Source: Amphibalanus amphitrite
Lineage: Eukaryota; Arthropoda; Thecostraca; Balanomorpha; Balanidae
Direction: 5' to 3'
Length of the DNA: 64,000 bases
Assembly: GCF_019059575.1 (NCBI RefSeq)
Contig: NW_024881707.1
Span: 434,001 to 498,000, forward strand
Shown here: one piece after another, positions 12,601-26,700 of the stretch
Layout: the number at the start of each line of letters is the position of its first letter
How positions within the stretch are numbered: the first letter of the stretch is position 1
Translations under genes and position numbers: made by a program
The notes under the pieces: model-generated
Databases searched by the model: none
What the model saw: the letters and a program-made list of their open reading frames with translations, nothing else
What the model was told of the DNA's origin: nothing

Positions 12601-15600
12601 GATAGAGCTTTTATCGTTTCGTTTTTAATGTGGAAACCTTTGCTCTGCTAAAGTGATTAACACGAAAGGTCAGTTAAATGACATTTGCATGCCAGGAGCT
12701 CGTTTTGATAAGGTTTAGGTGCTTATTTCCCCTTCCGCTTCCCATTCCGTGCAGACGTCAGGGGTCGGTCAAGCCTATTATCTACCTCCACTACCTGCAT
12801 AGCATGCGTGGCGGAACAGGGGAGCGTTACCCATCCCCCACCATCTCTCAAATCGGGCCACCATCGCGTCTGCCATTATCGAAACGAGCCGGCCAAATCG
12901 ATACGGCCGAACGAGGCGGAAATTTCGGCACGGCTGCCCCGAGCCGCTAGCGGGCCGCTCGTAAAGGCGAGTGGCTGAATTTGGCCGCTGGGCCGGATGG
13001 AGACAGATGCCGGCCGGCTCGTTACCTCGGCCGATCTGGCCGGCTCGTATGACGTGCTAACGTGGCCAATGTCCGCGGAACGCTTCGACGGATGGCCGGT
13101 GTCGCAGGCGTCAATTTGGTTGAGTGACCGATTTGGTCGGCCGGCAGCGATTAGCTAGCTGACGATATTGAATCGGAGAGGAGCCGAGCACGCGTAACCG
13201 GGCTACGAGCGCCACGGCGACGGCCCAGAGTCCGCTCCGTGATGGCAGGGAGGGCTCGACGACAGTCGTAGGGTTTATGGCGACGGATTGATGGCAGGCG
13301 GATTGATATTATGCCCTGAAGCGATGACATTGACGACAGTGATGAAGCGTGGTCCGTATGGCATGTAGTGCGCCAGGCTTTACCCACTGAAAGGGCTAGC
13401 CACCTAAGACTTCTCATATTCATGGGCTTTTTGGGATCTTCATATTTGTTTTATTCGATGATTTGATATGTATTAATTTATGTTGAAAGTAAAGGATTTC
13501 AGTTTTTATCTTGCAAAGTTTAAACAGGCAATCGAAAATAATATTTAGAGGACAAGGAATGTTTTTAAAAGCGAGCCAATGTACATTAGTGATGATGTCA
13601 TTTCGTTGGAATCGAATTGGGCTCACCCCGATATCTTATCTGGCGATCGCCTCCTAAAGACACCAACCGGCTAATTGGTTTCTGTCCTAAAGTCATTCTC
13701 CGATCTGAAATTAGTTCAGCGTGCAATTTCCAGGCGTGAGATTAAGCCCGATCCAATCAAAGATGTCCTTGGCGAGTCACGGCTGACGCGTGTGTGCCTT
13801 ACGAGGTGAGCGTCAAACTTCTCAACTCTTCGAGTGAGTCTGTTTTGCGAGCGACTTGAGAGCAACTTGTGCTGGAGACACAGTACCTATATGCTGCAGG
13901 ATGGTGGTTCGAGCCCGGCTTATTATTTTTTTTGTAGACGACATTACTATCGAGGGGTGTTTTCTGCACAAAATATTTTAATGACTATGCAAGTCAAGTG
14001 CCTACTGGGTCTAAATTTGACATCTGGAAATCTTAGTTGGAAATGGGCACACATATAAAGGAGCAAAACACTAGGGCATTGACAGTTGCGAGCTTCACAG
14101 CTTCAAAGCGATGGTGCGTCTGCCTTATCGCGTTCTGCATAATTAACGGGATCCGAATCTAAGTGGAGCTGCCTGGGACGTTTAGTTCAGCTGGAAATAG
14201 CAGTCTGTGGGAGAATTGAATTTCACCTGCTATATGGATGGATATGGTTGTGTTTTCGTCAGTCTATTTTGGGATGAGTTGCCTTGCTGTAAGTGCTGTT
14301 TCGGTACCTTGCAACATCGCTTATATTCAAGCGAATGTGTGATTTTACGCTATTATTTCCGAAATAAGACCTCAGGCCAGTGACCAGCAGATGCCCATAT
14401 TTTACAAGTTTTAAATCTGTCTCTGCGCCCGATGACCTAGCCACGGCCTTCACGTCGCGTCTCTGTCGACTGCTGTTTGTATGTGTCTGTCACTGACGCG
14501 GCCATTTGGACGGTCGTCAAACACAGGCTGCCGTCGGAGGTACCTCAATATGTCGGACGACGCTTCCGACGACAGACAGCCTGTTGAGTCGGGTCGACGG
14601 GGCGTCCCTGGGCTGTGCTGTTGTCTTGGGGGTTACGGAAACGGTGTAGATGATAAACGACGAATGCGGATGATGATGGACTATGAGATGTGGCCTTTGC
14701 TAGCCTGATGGCGTTTTAAGGTGGCAGGGAAGGTCTTTGGAAGCCTCTACGGGGGTCTGAAAAGGTGGTGTGCGTTATGGAAATTTTGATGAAATTGACG
14801 AAAGCGCTTGGTTTGGGATGGACACCGATAGACCAACGAACTTACGAAAAAGGATTGTTTCCGTTGGATGACTGGGAAGTGGGCTGTGCGTTAAAGGGAC
14901 TATCCCACCTTTAACATGGGGTTTGAGTTGAGATAGCCAAGTTTGCGGCGAGGTTCAGAAACCACTATCTATCTAGGTTGCAACCCCCGCGGCCTCTTGG
15001 TGTTGAAGAAATTCGTTCCCTTCATTTGAAAATGGGCCTTGTACAAGGCCCTATCTTCAACATGGAGCGACCGTTAGTGTGACGTCACCTCGTTTAGTCA
15101 TTCTGATTTAAATGGGTTTGTTCGTTGAAAAATCGCTTAAAACTTGGTCTGAACTTTGTTGTGGTGCCTACAGAGTAAAAAGCTTTATGATAGTAATGTG
15201 GCCTGGGGAAGGAGGTAATTTTGGGCTGTGACGTCACATATTTGAAAGTTTGTGTTTTGAATATGGGAAGCCTAAGATGTTTAATGAAAAATAAACGCCA
15301 GAACCGTGTTCCTGGTCATCCAATCTATAAAGTCAGGCACAATTTAACTGGTTTTAACAACATTTTAGAAGGTGGGATAGTCCCTTTAAGCTCTCACTTT
15401 AGCGCAGAGTTTTAATGGTCACTGCTTGCCGTATCGGGACTTTAAGTTTAGCACAGACTGCTATCAGTCTTGCCGATATGCTAATGAACGGATCATGCGT
15501 AGGCCGTTTTATCTGGTCATCTTGACTCATTAGCATGACATAATTAACTGGCGCTGGGTTCATTTTATCTTAAATTCACTTAGACGCCACTTTGTTCCGT

Positions 15601-18600
15601 TGAGCTGGTATTTTATGTGACACACTAGCTGGTGAGGAATGAAGTGCCAGATTAGGACGGTCGAGTGGGCTGCCAAGGAATGACGCTGGGAATTAGATTA
15701 AGCTGCTAGTTTGCAAATGAGTGAGCCCATTATGAGCTTAGTGTGCTGTGTTTTAACACTGTGTTCTGACATTGTTTACAGGCACCATTCGGAACACCGA
15801 GCCGCTCTCTTATGAGAAGTCTCATAACCACATTCTGTTCATCGTGGCCTACGACTGCGGAATGAAGATGTCGGACAAGGTCACCGTCACCATCAAGGTC
15901 AACCGCGTCTGCCACCTCGGGTGGAAAGGTGAGACAACTTACTCTTGCTTACTTCAGCTTACGGTACTGCCAGAAAATAGGTATCCATTATTTTACTGGC
16001 ACTTTATTTAAGTGTACCGACAACATTGTGTGAAAATATTTTAATTCTTTGGAAATTCTTTGGAAATCATTTGAACGCGTCCCGAACCATCTGCTCAATC
16101 CTCTTAAGCTCACCGTCCTATCACCCTGCGGTATACAAGTCCGTCCCCCTCTGCCGGGCGAGCCCGCTCCTCCGGCCAGCATTGTCTGTCGGTGATGTGG
16201 ACCGCCTGTAACTCGCCGCGGCAGCGCGGCTGAGGCTGACACGGCTCCCTGGTCGATCGTTCGTGTCCGGACAGCGTGTCGGCGATCACCGAGGGCCGCG
16301 TGTCATCAGCGTGTCACGTGTCGGTGTCAGTGTCCGTGTCAAACCCTGATCGAGGTGTCTCGTCCGAGAACTGATCGGGTGTCGGACGGATATGAGAAAT
16401 GACAGAACTTGGAAGCGGCGACTAGAAAAGTTGGCGTACGTATATAAGGAGAAGTTGTGAATTTATCCTCGCTGAACGCATACGATATTTATCATATGTT
16501 GATCGAGGATCGCAAGTTTTGCAGTTTGTTGTGCACGGCCGATCGAGAGCTTTCGTTAGAGCGTAAAATGTGACCCAGCTATCAAGACCGATCTCGACAA
16601 CAGGATTTATTATCCAGTCATGCGACATTACCATTAATGCGTCACGTATTTGTTCAATCCCCCCGTCCAAAGCCTGTCACACACCCCCGCTGCAACCCGT
16701 ACACGACCACAATCTACGTCTTTCAGTAAAGGGTCACGGAATTTCTGGAGGTCTCTGAAGCCTTGGGAGGCCTGGGTCACCACATACGGTCTGCTGGCCC
16801 TACAGCACTGATGGCCGCGTCTCGTTCACCCAGTGGGAATATTCCACCCGGAAATGTCTAGTGCCACCGCCATCGTTCTGCTCATTGGCTTCGAAATGCC
16901 GCCGAGATATATAGCGGCGGTGTAATAGAAACATTGCGCCACGAATGAAGCCATTCATAAGCATCAGTTTGTTGGCGTGCCGTATGGAAGGCATTTGTAT
17001 ACATGAAGACCCGCCAGCTCGCCAGTTGCATTCAAATGCGCGACAAGGGGAACGGGTACAGCGTAAGATCTTTATGGTACAGCGGGCCATGCTGTAATGA
17101 AATCAGTTTGGAATAAGGCCTAGCTTCAGATAAGTTGAATTGATGTTCCAAATGTTCAATCTTTAAGTAGGTGTTCTAAATATTGTTGCCGTAACATTCC
17201 GTATCTATTAGCCTCAGGCTAAGGCCGTCTTCTATGCAGTTATCCATTCCGTTCATGCGGATGCTGGCATGTTTTAAACATGACTCAAGAACATAGAAGT
17301 TTGTGAAATTAATTATCATGTACCGATTGTCATATTGCCCGCATGCATGCATTGCATAGGCATCGACGACCAATCAAGTCGGTATGAGTAAATATTGCTG
17401 GGATGAGTTCGAAATATTCCGCAAATTTACTGAGTACTGGACGGAATTATAAGGCGGATTTTATTTCCGACATGACCCACAAGCTCGATACAGTCCATCC
17501 GCCTCTATTCTCCTCACGTTTTCTCGTTTTCCTGTGGCTGCATCTGGTCTGGAGCGTCTCAAAACCGCCTTCATTTCCGGCGCACCCGTCGCCGAGGCAG
17601 CCTCTTCACCGGGTCCGAGGACGAACACATGATTACGGCGGCCATGAAGCCGGCAGTGAGCGGCGGCGCGGCCGCTCGGGGACCCACTGAATCCGGCTGT
17701 TAGCAGGTGCCGGTCCGAATCAGCCGTCCGGGTGCGGCTTCGCGGGTCGATGCCGGAGCTGGGACCGCCGCCGGCCCAGCGCCCAGCCCTAATGTCCGTC
17801 CCGTGTCAGCCCCGCCGCTCCCATCCGCCCAGAATGGCACCGCTCAGGTGGCGGCTCAGAGCGTAGTGGTTGCTCCATCTCGGGGGAGAGTGTAAAATCA
17901 GACATCAAAAGAAACATGTATTTACCGGGCAACAGTAACCGTGTTGGAAAAAAACGTCAATCGCGATTTTAATTTCTTTGTTTCATAAGCCTTCCTTTCG
18001 GTCTTGTTCAGCCACTGTTACTGGTCCGTTTATGGCGATACTGATCCTCCTCTTCCATCATCCTCCGTCAGCAATACATCCCTCCGGCACCCTATCTCGA
18101 CACCCCCCCCCCCCCTCCCCTGCATCGCTTTCTCCCATCCGCCTTTGTCGGTCAACATCGAACGATACATTTCCGTCGAAGGACGGGAGGGTGAGCTGAA
18201 AAATAGAGGAGATGAGGAAAAGGAGAAGAGGTGATCTTTTCCCGGGTCCGGTAGGACCTATACGGTGCTCCCCAGAGTACCGGCGCATATCATGTAAAGG
18301 AGCTATTCAGTATCAAGCTGGGGAGTGGAGAGCTCTCTACTTGGCTGGCTGGGCCGGCAGGCGCTTGGCTGGTCTCCCGGGCGACAGATATAGCTCATTT
18401 GGTTGGATACTGCGCTAAAGACATATGATGGATTGATGACACGATTTAACCCCGATTTTCTGATCTAATGCCCAAAAATGACGGTCATTTGATGACGGTT
18501 ACTCGTTATAATCGGATTCCTCGGGCATAAAAACATGCATTACCTATATCAGCATTATGCAATTAAGTCTGTTTTTCCCAGTTATGATTTCTATCTGGGC

Positions 18601-20701
18601 AGTTTTCTTCAATAACCTGTTTCTTGCGAAATCCGAGCGATATCGATGCGAGAAGAAACCAAGTGATTCGAGTAACTTATACATCTGACGCTAGATGGCA
18701 GCAGTGAGGGCGCCTGCCAGTTATGCTGTGCCGCATACGCTTCTGTATTGCGGTACAGCCTATTCTGTGCCGAATCCGCAAAGCTGAAGCCGGCACGGCA
18801 CGGCTTATTGCCGGCTTATGTGGCATTCGCTTCAAGATTGAATGAATTACAAGTCATTGCAGTGTTCCACATCATGTGTGTAGGACCCTACGTCGACTGA
18901 CGGTCGCTCCCCCCCCCCCCCGGCAGATCTGCCCGAACACGTGGAGTACGCGCCCAACTCTGGCGCCGTGGCGCTGTTCCCGGACGCCACGCTGGACATG
19001 TGCGAGGTCCCCTGCGCCGTCGACCGCGTCCAGAGCAAGATCTCGCTGCAGACGTCTCACATCGGCAAGGGCTGCGACCGGGACACGTTCTCTGTGGAGA
19101 ACCAGCGCCGACTGTGCGGCGCCGACGCCCGCGCGGTGGACCTGCTGCCGTCGCCGACAGCGGAGAGCCAGTGGACGCGGCCGCTGCCCCGGGATCACGG
19201 CCACGAGTCCGACGAGGTGTTCCAGGTGAGCGGGAGGGAAGGAGAGAGTGGGATGAAAGGAGAATGAGTTGATTCGATTATAAAGTAGTTGCATGCTATC
19301 ACTGGAAAACAGAATTTGTTTTTTCATCCAGTTTGAACTCATCGATGACGATTGACGACATTTCTCGTCCTCCAGTTAAATCGCTTGAGATGTGTGTTGT
19401 ACCGTGTATCCACTATCCAGGTTTGATGACCCTTTCTGTCTAACTATTTCTAACTATTGTCTAACTATTTCACCAATGCGACCCGCCCTTTCTTACACTC
19501 AATGATTATCCCCAATACGTTGATCCGTGGATTGCATTTGATGTCCCGCGCCCCTGCCCACTGTGTCTCCCAGTTTGACGACTCCCCACTCCCCGCGTCC
19601 CCAGTTTGACGGCACGAGCACGGCGGTGGTGGTGCCGCCGTCGGTGATGGAGCCCCAGCTGGGCAACACGTTCACCATCTCGGTCTGGCTGCGGCACGCC
19701 GACCACCCCGGCCAGGACAAGCACGTCAAGGAGCACGTCCTCTGCAACGCCGACGATCACAGTAAGTGGGCAGACGGGTATACTGAAAATGACTTTTACC
19801 AAAAGAACATCGAAGCCGGGGTTGGAAATGTGTGCTTGTAGTTTATACTGGCGGGAGCTTTTTATCAGCTTTTCATATTAGTGTGGGATGTGGACAATAC
19901 GATATAAAGGAGATATTGATGGTATATGAGACACGGTACAGGATATTACGTCAAATTCCACATCCTGTTATCTCTGCAGGATATCAGGTGAAATTTCCCA
20001 TTCTTTCATCTGTGATACAAGCGCAAATGAGAGACGCATTTAGAAGTTGCGTGTTTTCGAGGCTACTCAGTTTCCCCGCGCTTGAAACTGCTAAAAACAA
20101 CCCAGAGTCAAACGCAAAAAGGCTCAACGGCTCCGGTAATTGTACGTTCGAAGCCTGATATCCCACATCCGTCCCAGTGCTTATTTCAGTACCTACGGTC
20201 GTTTCTGTGAGCTGGCTACATCAATGGTACAACGCTAATATCAGTCGTCGGATCATAAAGGAGGATCTCGCTATTCATTTCCAGCCGTGGCGCCGGCCCG
20301 AATAGATTCAATTTGCCCCACGCGCGAATACATTTCCTCCGGTCGGCCGTTGAAGCATGTTATTGTTGATTCTCCGCCATATGAGACGGCGCAGCATACA
20401 ATAGTTCTGAAAGCGCTGACGCAATGGCCTCTAGGCTAGCTGGTTTGAAATGAGTCCGACAGCTGCAAACTGTTTTTTTTTCACGGGTGAGACAGGATAT
20501 CATATTCTGACTGCCGCCAGGAGTTGTTTGCCGCGCAGTAAGTGAAAGACGGGCAAACAGAATATGCGGTGACCAGGCATTGAAGGAAGAGGTTTTTGTG
20601 TAACCTCTTGGTGCTCTGTGAAGTTTTTACTTTTTGAATCATTAGTGTTTCAATGTTTATGTCGCCTGTCCCCCTCTCTCGCTCTCTCTTTGCCTCCTCT
20701 C

Positions 20702-20753
<52 letters not shown>

Positions 20754-23700
20754 CCCCCCCTCCCTCCCTCTCTTCCCCCTCCCCTCTCGCACCCCCGGCG
20801 CCTCTCTGCCACGTCAGTGCTCCACCGTCCGGTAGCTGATAACATCGGACGGCGGCGCCGCGGCCCGCGCACCAGAGCTGACGTCGGTGATTTGGTGATT
20901 GGTGTCTGTTGAGTAGACGGAGAGCTCTATGGCGCTGCAGCGTTATCAGCGCCAGAGAGGTGCAGAGAGGAGAGAGGGAGGGAGGAAAAGAGGGAAAAGA
21001 GAAATAATATAGGGACAAGAGTAATTTAGAATGTTGCCTTCCTCATTGCTTCCTTACCTTTCTTCCCTGGTTCGGCTACATTGCGTTTTCTACCTTTCTC
21101 AAGCTCACCCAGTTGAATATTTCGTGGCTCCTCGAAACTTCTTTCCCTCCCACTTCCCTACCTGCTCTGAGTTGACTATCAAAGTAATGTCCGCCTCGCC
21201 CAACGTCCCCCCCCCCCTCGATTGTTCCCTCCCCATCGGACCCGGCCCGGGACATTAGCGCCGACCGCTCTGTATGTGGGCAAAGGTCACCACTCTGTTT
21301 GATCGATAGACCGCTAATCAGCTGCTCCGGATGGCCGTCGATCGGAGAAAGGAGCGATGGGGACGAGAGGGTGGTGGCGGTAGGCCATCTTTGTCGTACA
21401 GTTTTCAGATCATATCCCACACTTGTTCTACCAGACAGACCAAGCAAGCACCCGCGTCAGTTCTTAGCTTCATTCAGCTCAGCCCCAACCTCAGCCTTGG
21501 GGCTGGCCGTAGCTCTAGCTCTATCCCAAACCCTACACCAGCTCCAGTCCAGTACTGGCTTCAGATTTCAGCCTTCAGTTCTGTCCCTGTCCCGGAGGGA
21601 TGACACTGGCCGGCCTGGCCCGGGGTCTGTGAGATTGAATGGGCTTGTTTCCGTGTCTTTCGACGAAGCTGTTGAACTACGTTTGTTTTCAACAGTGTCG
21701 CCCGTTGGGATGAACAAAGTAGATCAGGCTCTATCTGTATCGACTTTTTTTTTAAATTTTATTATCATGACCATCACGACCATCATAATCGCCACACCAC
21801 ACGATCAACATCATTCCCACCATCAGTTCCGCGACCGCACAGAACCACGTCTGTTCCATCAGTACACACGGTGAGACCAGTCCATCTTCGTTCGATATCA
21901 TCAACAGACGTCACATCACCGGGCGACGCAGGCACTTTGTGCGCACATCACGGACGTCAGGCGCCTCTTACGGACCGCCCGCTGGACTGACGCGGCGCAG
22001 TATGTGACGACGTCACACGCGCGAGATTCCCGCACGTGACTCGCGAGACTGCCAGCAACAAACTTATGGAAGATGGAATGATAACATTTTCGTACGATAG
22101 TCTACCGGCACTGCCCCTTGTCCGCAACCGGTGACTGTGTCCTTATAAATACCATGCCTGCTGACACAGAGAGCAGTCGTGGGCTAAACCGCCCTCAGCG
22201 GCATTCAGCTCTGCTCCCTCCTACAGGCGCATGTACAGCCCTCTGCAAACTGCGTGGTAGGTATTCTTTTTTCGACAAAACCGAGAATAACGCGAATACT
22301 ATGCCATCGGTCACTCGGAAATCGTAACAGTATGACGCGCGAGACTTCGCACCTTAGATTGGCATTATCATCGTGTTCATTTTCTATCCAGTTTGGCAAC
22401 AAAATCCAAAAGTTTATATTTGCCCCCAAAACAGACTTTTGCATTTTGTTGCCACACAAGGCGTATACTTTGTCTAGTGATGGACCTAATCGAAGAAGTG
22501 GAGCATAGCGCATCTATTTGCAGTGAGTTCCGACCGACTGATAACATAGCCTTTGAGTTATCGCCGGTTTTGTCGAAAAAAGAATACCTACCACGCAGTC
22601 TGCTGAGGGCTGTACCTAAGTCTACCAGCGTACACCTAAGCCCAAAAGAGTACATCTAAGCCTACAAGCGTACATCTAAGCCTTAGCTGACACAAATCAG
22701 ATTGCGCAAGGATAGAGGTTACCGACAGGTGGGCGGCAGCGCGGGCCCAGCGAGGGCGGCGGCGACACGCCACCAGCGAGGGCGGCGGCAGCATAGCCCC
22801 AGCGAGGGCAGCGGCGACATCATCCCAGCGAGGGCAGCGGCGACACAGGCCCAGCGGGCTAGCTTGCGGCGGCGACGGCCACACGGGCTCGGCAGCGTCC
22901 AAGGGACGGTTACGAACACATAATGTGGGGCCGAATCAGTGGGTGAAGTGATAATATGGGCAAGGGGTGGAGGTCGGGGGGGGGGGGTAGGAAGAGGAGG
23001 GGAGGGGGTGATAGGTGTATGCAAGTTTTGAATTCGGGAAAATGTTGCAGGAAATCCGCTAAATTTTGCTGCTAAATTCTGATTTATTCTTCAAGAATGC
23101 CAGCTAATCTGCCCCACTTGGTCTCGTGTTTATCTAAAGTCTGCCGCCTGACGGCAGCGTTCTTCTCTACTGATGCTTCAGCTCTCAGTAGTGACAAAAA
23201 TAGTGACATGCTAGGGGGGACGTTTATATACTTTGAGCGCAATATCATACGTTTAGCTAATGTTATTATCAATATTTTCAACCTATCTTCGCTCGGGAGA
23301 CGAGGGAAGAACCATGTTTCTTTTTTTACATTCAAACAATGCTAAATGTGGATGTTAAGTGTGCTTCAACCTCTTTAATAAAGCGCTGCACCACATCGCA
23401 GCTCCACAACACATGTAAAGAGTTTCATCTTCCATTTCACAAAAAGTGCATAATGGACTGTCCGCTTTTCCGATACGATATAAAAATGTATTCGTGGCTA
23501 CTATTCGGTGCACTGTTCGGAAATGAAAGCTTTGCAAATAACTATTTTTGGTTGAGAGGCGTATGTCTCATTGTGCCAAAGTGCATGTCTCCCACATCTC
23601 TCACCCACTTTTGTTCTACTTTAGATGGTCTCTCTCTTTGTTTCGTGTAGAGTGCCGTGACAAGGCTTTTGTAAAGTATTTTCGATATTTTTGACTTTTC

Positions 23701-26700
23701 GGAAAGTAACGCAATTTTGAAAGGTAGAACTGGTGCCTCTATCCGTTGTTTTACGTTTTTAACGTCAGCTGGTATGCTCCTCATAAGAGAAGAGTAGCAT
23801 AAGAACGTCATTTGTATATTATACATGGAGTTGATTTGTTCCCTTCTGTGTAGTAAGCCTGTCTCTTTGCAAAACAAGTCCGCTATGAACCGCAGCCCTT
23901 TTCTGTCCCAATCTCTCACAAAGGTCTTTTTGTACTTAGTGTTGTCCGAAAACCATATCTTATCGGAAAGAATTTCGTCTCCATCTGGTACGTAGGCGGC
24001 AGAAAAATTTGCCCATTCTCTTACTACGTCTTTCCAAAAGTTGTTCCTAGTCCTTTTTTCTAGTTCTTTTAGCTTTGTTGATCCGAAGCATATGAGATTT
24101 TCTATTGGGGGTAGTTTTAGTTTAGCAATGTTTGCCCATGTCACCTGACTGTCGGCACAGTAGAGCCTTTTTACCCAGGTTGACTTCAGGCTGGACAAAA
24201 ATGATCTAACGTCGATCATCTTTAGTCCCCCGCACTCGTAATTTTGCACAAGCCACGACCTTTTGATTTTATCTGGTCCATTATTCCAAACAAAGCGAAA
24301 AAGGATACTGTTAATTTTTCTTAGAACCTCGTCGCTGGGGTTAGGTAAGGCTGTTAGCACATGCACAAGTTTTGCAACCAACAATGACTTTACAACAGTT
24401 ATTTTCCCAATTAATGTTAGGTTTCTTCTGTTCCATTGGGCTATTTCTTTACTTATCTTTGGTAGAATCGTTTCCACATTAATTGATGAAATATTTTGAT
24501 TTGAATTGCTGAACAGTATACCAAGCACCTTAAGTTGGCTCACGGTGCTCAGTCCGAGATTAACTATAGCACTTGAGTCAACCTCACCAACTGGTAGGCA
24601 TTTCGTTTTTTGCACGTTTATTTTCAAACCGCTCACTCTCGTGAACTCATTTAGCTCATGCAACGCACCTTCTAATGAGTTCGAATCCGGACTTGAGCAG
24701 ACTATAAGGTCATCCGCATACTGAGAGATTCTTACCTCCAGACTGCCTATACGAATTCCTTCAAAGCGCGTGGAACATTTTAAATGATTTGCGAGGGGCT
24801 CCATTATTAAGTCAAACAAATAACCAGAAATTGGGTCACCTTGACGGATACCCCTACTCATAGCTATTTTTGACCCGAGGCTTCCTTCTAGTACTATCCG
24901 CGAATTCAGGTCTGGATTTAAATAGTGAACACTTATTAATTTCCGGAAGTATTGGCCGAAGTTGTACTTTTTAAAGGCCTCAGTCAAAAACTCCCAATCT
25001 ACTGTATCGAATGCCGATTCAAAATCTACTGCCATGATGATGCCAGCATCTTTTGTGCTGTTTAAATGTTCAATAACATCGTACAATAAACGAGTATTTT
25101 CACCTATGAACCTGCCAGGGATATACGCTGTTTGGGTGGGCGAAACTATTGTGTGAATAACCGTTTTTAATCTGTTCGTAATTGCAGCTGAAATTATCTT
25201 GAAGTCAACGTTGAGGAGCGATATCGGTCTCCAACCTTTTGGAGAGTCTGGGGCGACGCCGGGCTTGGGAATGAGAGTTACAATGCTTTCATTATGAGTA
25301 ACCAAATTTTTATTCTCTTGTAATCTTTCTAACCAAGCTCTGTACAGAAAGCAACCAATATATGACCAGAAATGTTTGAAGAAGTCGGCCGTAAAGCCAG
25401 TGGCGCGGGAACTTCTTCCAGACTGGGGGGCTGAACCATCATAGAGATCAACCTAGGGTACCCCCAAATCTAGTTTTCTCATCGGTTTTAGCCCACTTAT
25501 TTTTCAGACCTTGGCCTTTTCAACGAAAAAAAAGAAGAAAATATTTGCAAAAAAGTGAGATAGGTATTCCGTCTCAGCTGAGTGAAGAACTACCGTTTTG
25601 GCAACCTGGAATAAAGGTTTTAAGCTGCCAAATGAGTTGCCGAGTCAGTAAAATAGGTAGATTTTTTCACTTACATGCTTTCTTTCTTTGTGACTCACAA
25701 CCCCTAATTTGGGGAGGACAAGCTGCCCCAACGGTTCCTGGCCTCATAAAAAGATGTGAGGCACCGCCCCCACGGCTCCAGAGTTGTGAGGGCAAGCTTC
25801 CCCCACTGCCCTCTCCCCCGGTTCCCGCGCCCAAGATTACTTTCTCGCGCCTATGTATGAATCTATGAAATTGTGTTGGTAGATTTCCGATTTCGATTCC
25901 TCCAGCTGGGGGGCTCAAATACATTACGAGCCCCCCCCCCCCAGCCGAAAAGTTGGAGGGGCTCAGCCCCCCCCCCCCCCTAGCCCCCCCGGTTCCCGCG
26001 CCACTGCGTAAAGCCGTTTGATCCTGGTGTTTTACCACTCTTCTACTCTTATACTTTTAGGGCTAACTGCAGTTCATTAAAGGATATTGGTTCGTCTAAC
26101 GCACGACTTTGCTCGTTTGAAAGCTTACATGTTATGTTGTTTTGTAAGTATTCATTAGGGTTGGCATTGTTACTGTTCTTACTGTACTTATTTCTCAAGT
26201 TATCTGAAAAATATTTGAGTATCATTTCTTTATCAGTGATAACACCGTCGTTCGTTTTAAGAGCATTAATTGTTTTTTCTCGTTGAATTTCTCTTTTCGA
26301 GTGACAAAAAGTATTTCGAGCATGTTTCGCCTTCTTCATGCCAGTTAACCTGGATCTAGTAATGTGGCCCTGAATTTTTGGTTTACGCAGTTCTTCCAGA
26401 ACCTTTTGTTTATCTTCTAAACGTTTAAGGATTTTCTGGATTCGGATAATCGTTTAGCGATTTTCGGATTGACATTATTTCATTGCAGATTTTTGTTTCC
26501 TTTTCTCTGTATTTTCGAGCCCTTTGCTTGATATTTCACAGTTTCCCCGCGAATTAGCATAAGTAACGTTTCATAAAAAGATTATCATTTATTGTAAACT
26601 GAATTGAATTCGACGTTAACTGTATCAGACATGTATTTTTCCGAATAGACCGGTATTGCATACTGACCAATTACATTCACTATTAGATCTTTGACGATTT

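Noticed and set aside
13880-13935. tRNA gene suggested by GGTTCGAGCCC
   Set aside because: Only a B box is present; no A box or acceptor stem was found at the right distance.
19574-19604. Upstream acceptor for the calsyntenin exon at 19605
   Set aside because: The AG at 19572-19573 would add 31 bases and break the frame.
20653-20872. Ser-Leu and Arg-Glu repeat proteins on both strands
   Set aside because: They are direct translations of the CT/GA microsatellite.
21299-21874. Plus-strand frame of 191 codons in intron 5
   Set aside because: It has no recognisable domain, is Ser/Pro/His-rich and lacks convincing splice or promoter context.
22748-22877. CRISPR-like array
   Set aside because: The units are contiguous 26-bp repeats without unique spacers, in a eukaryotic intron.
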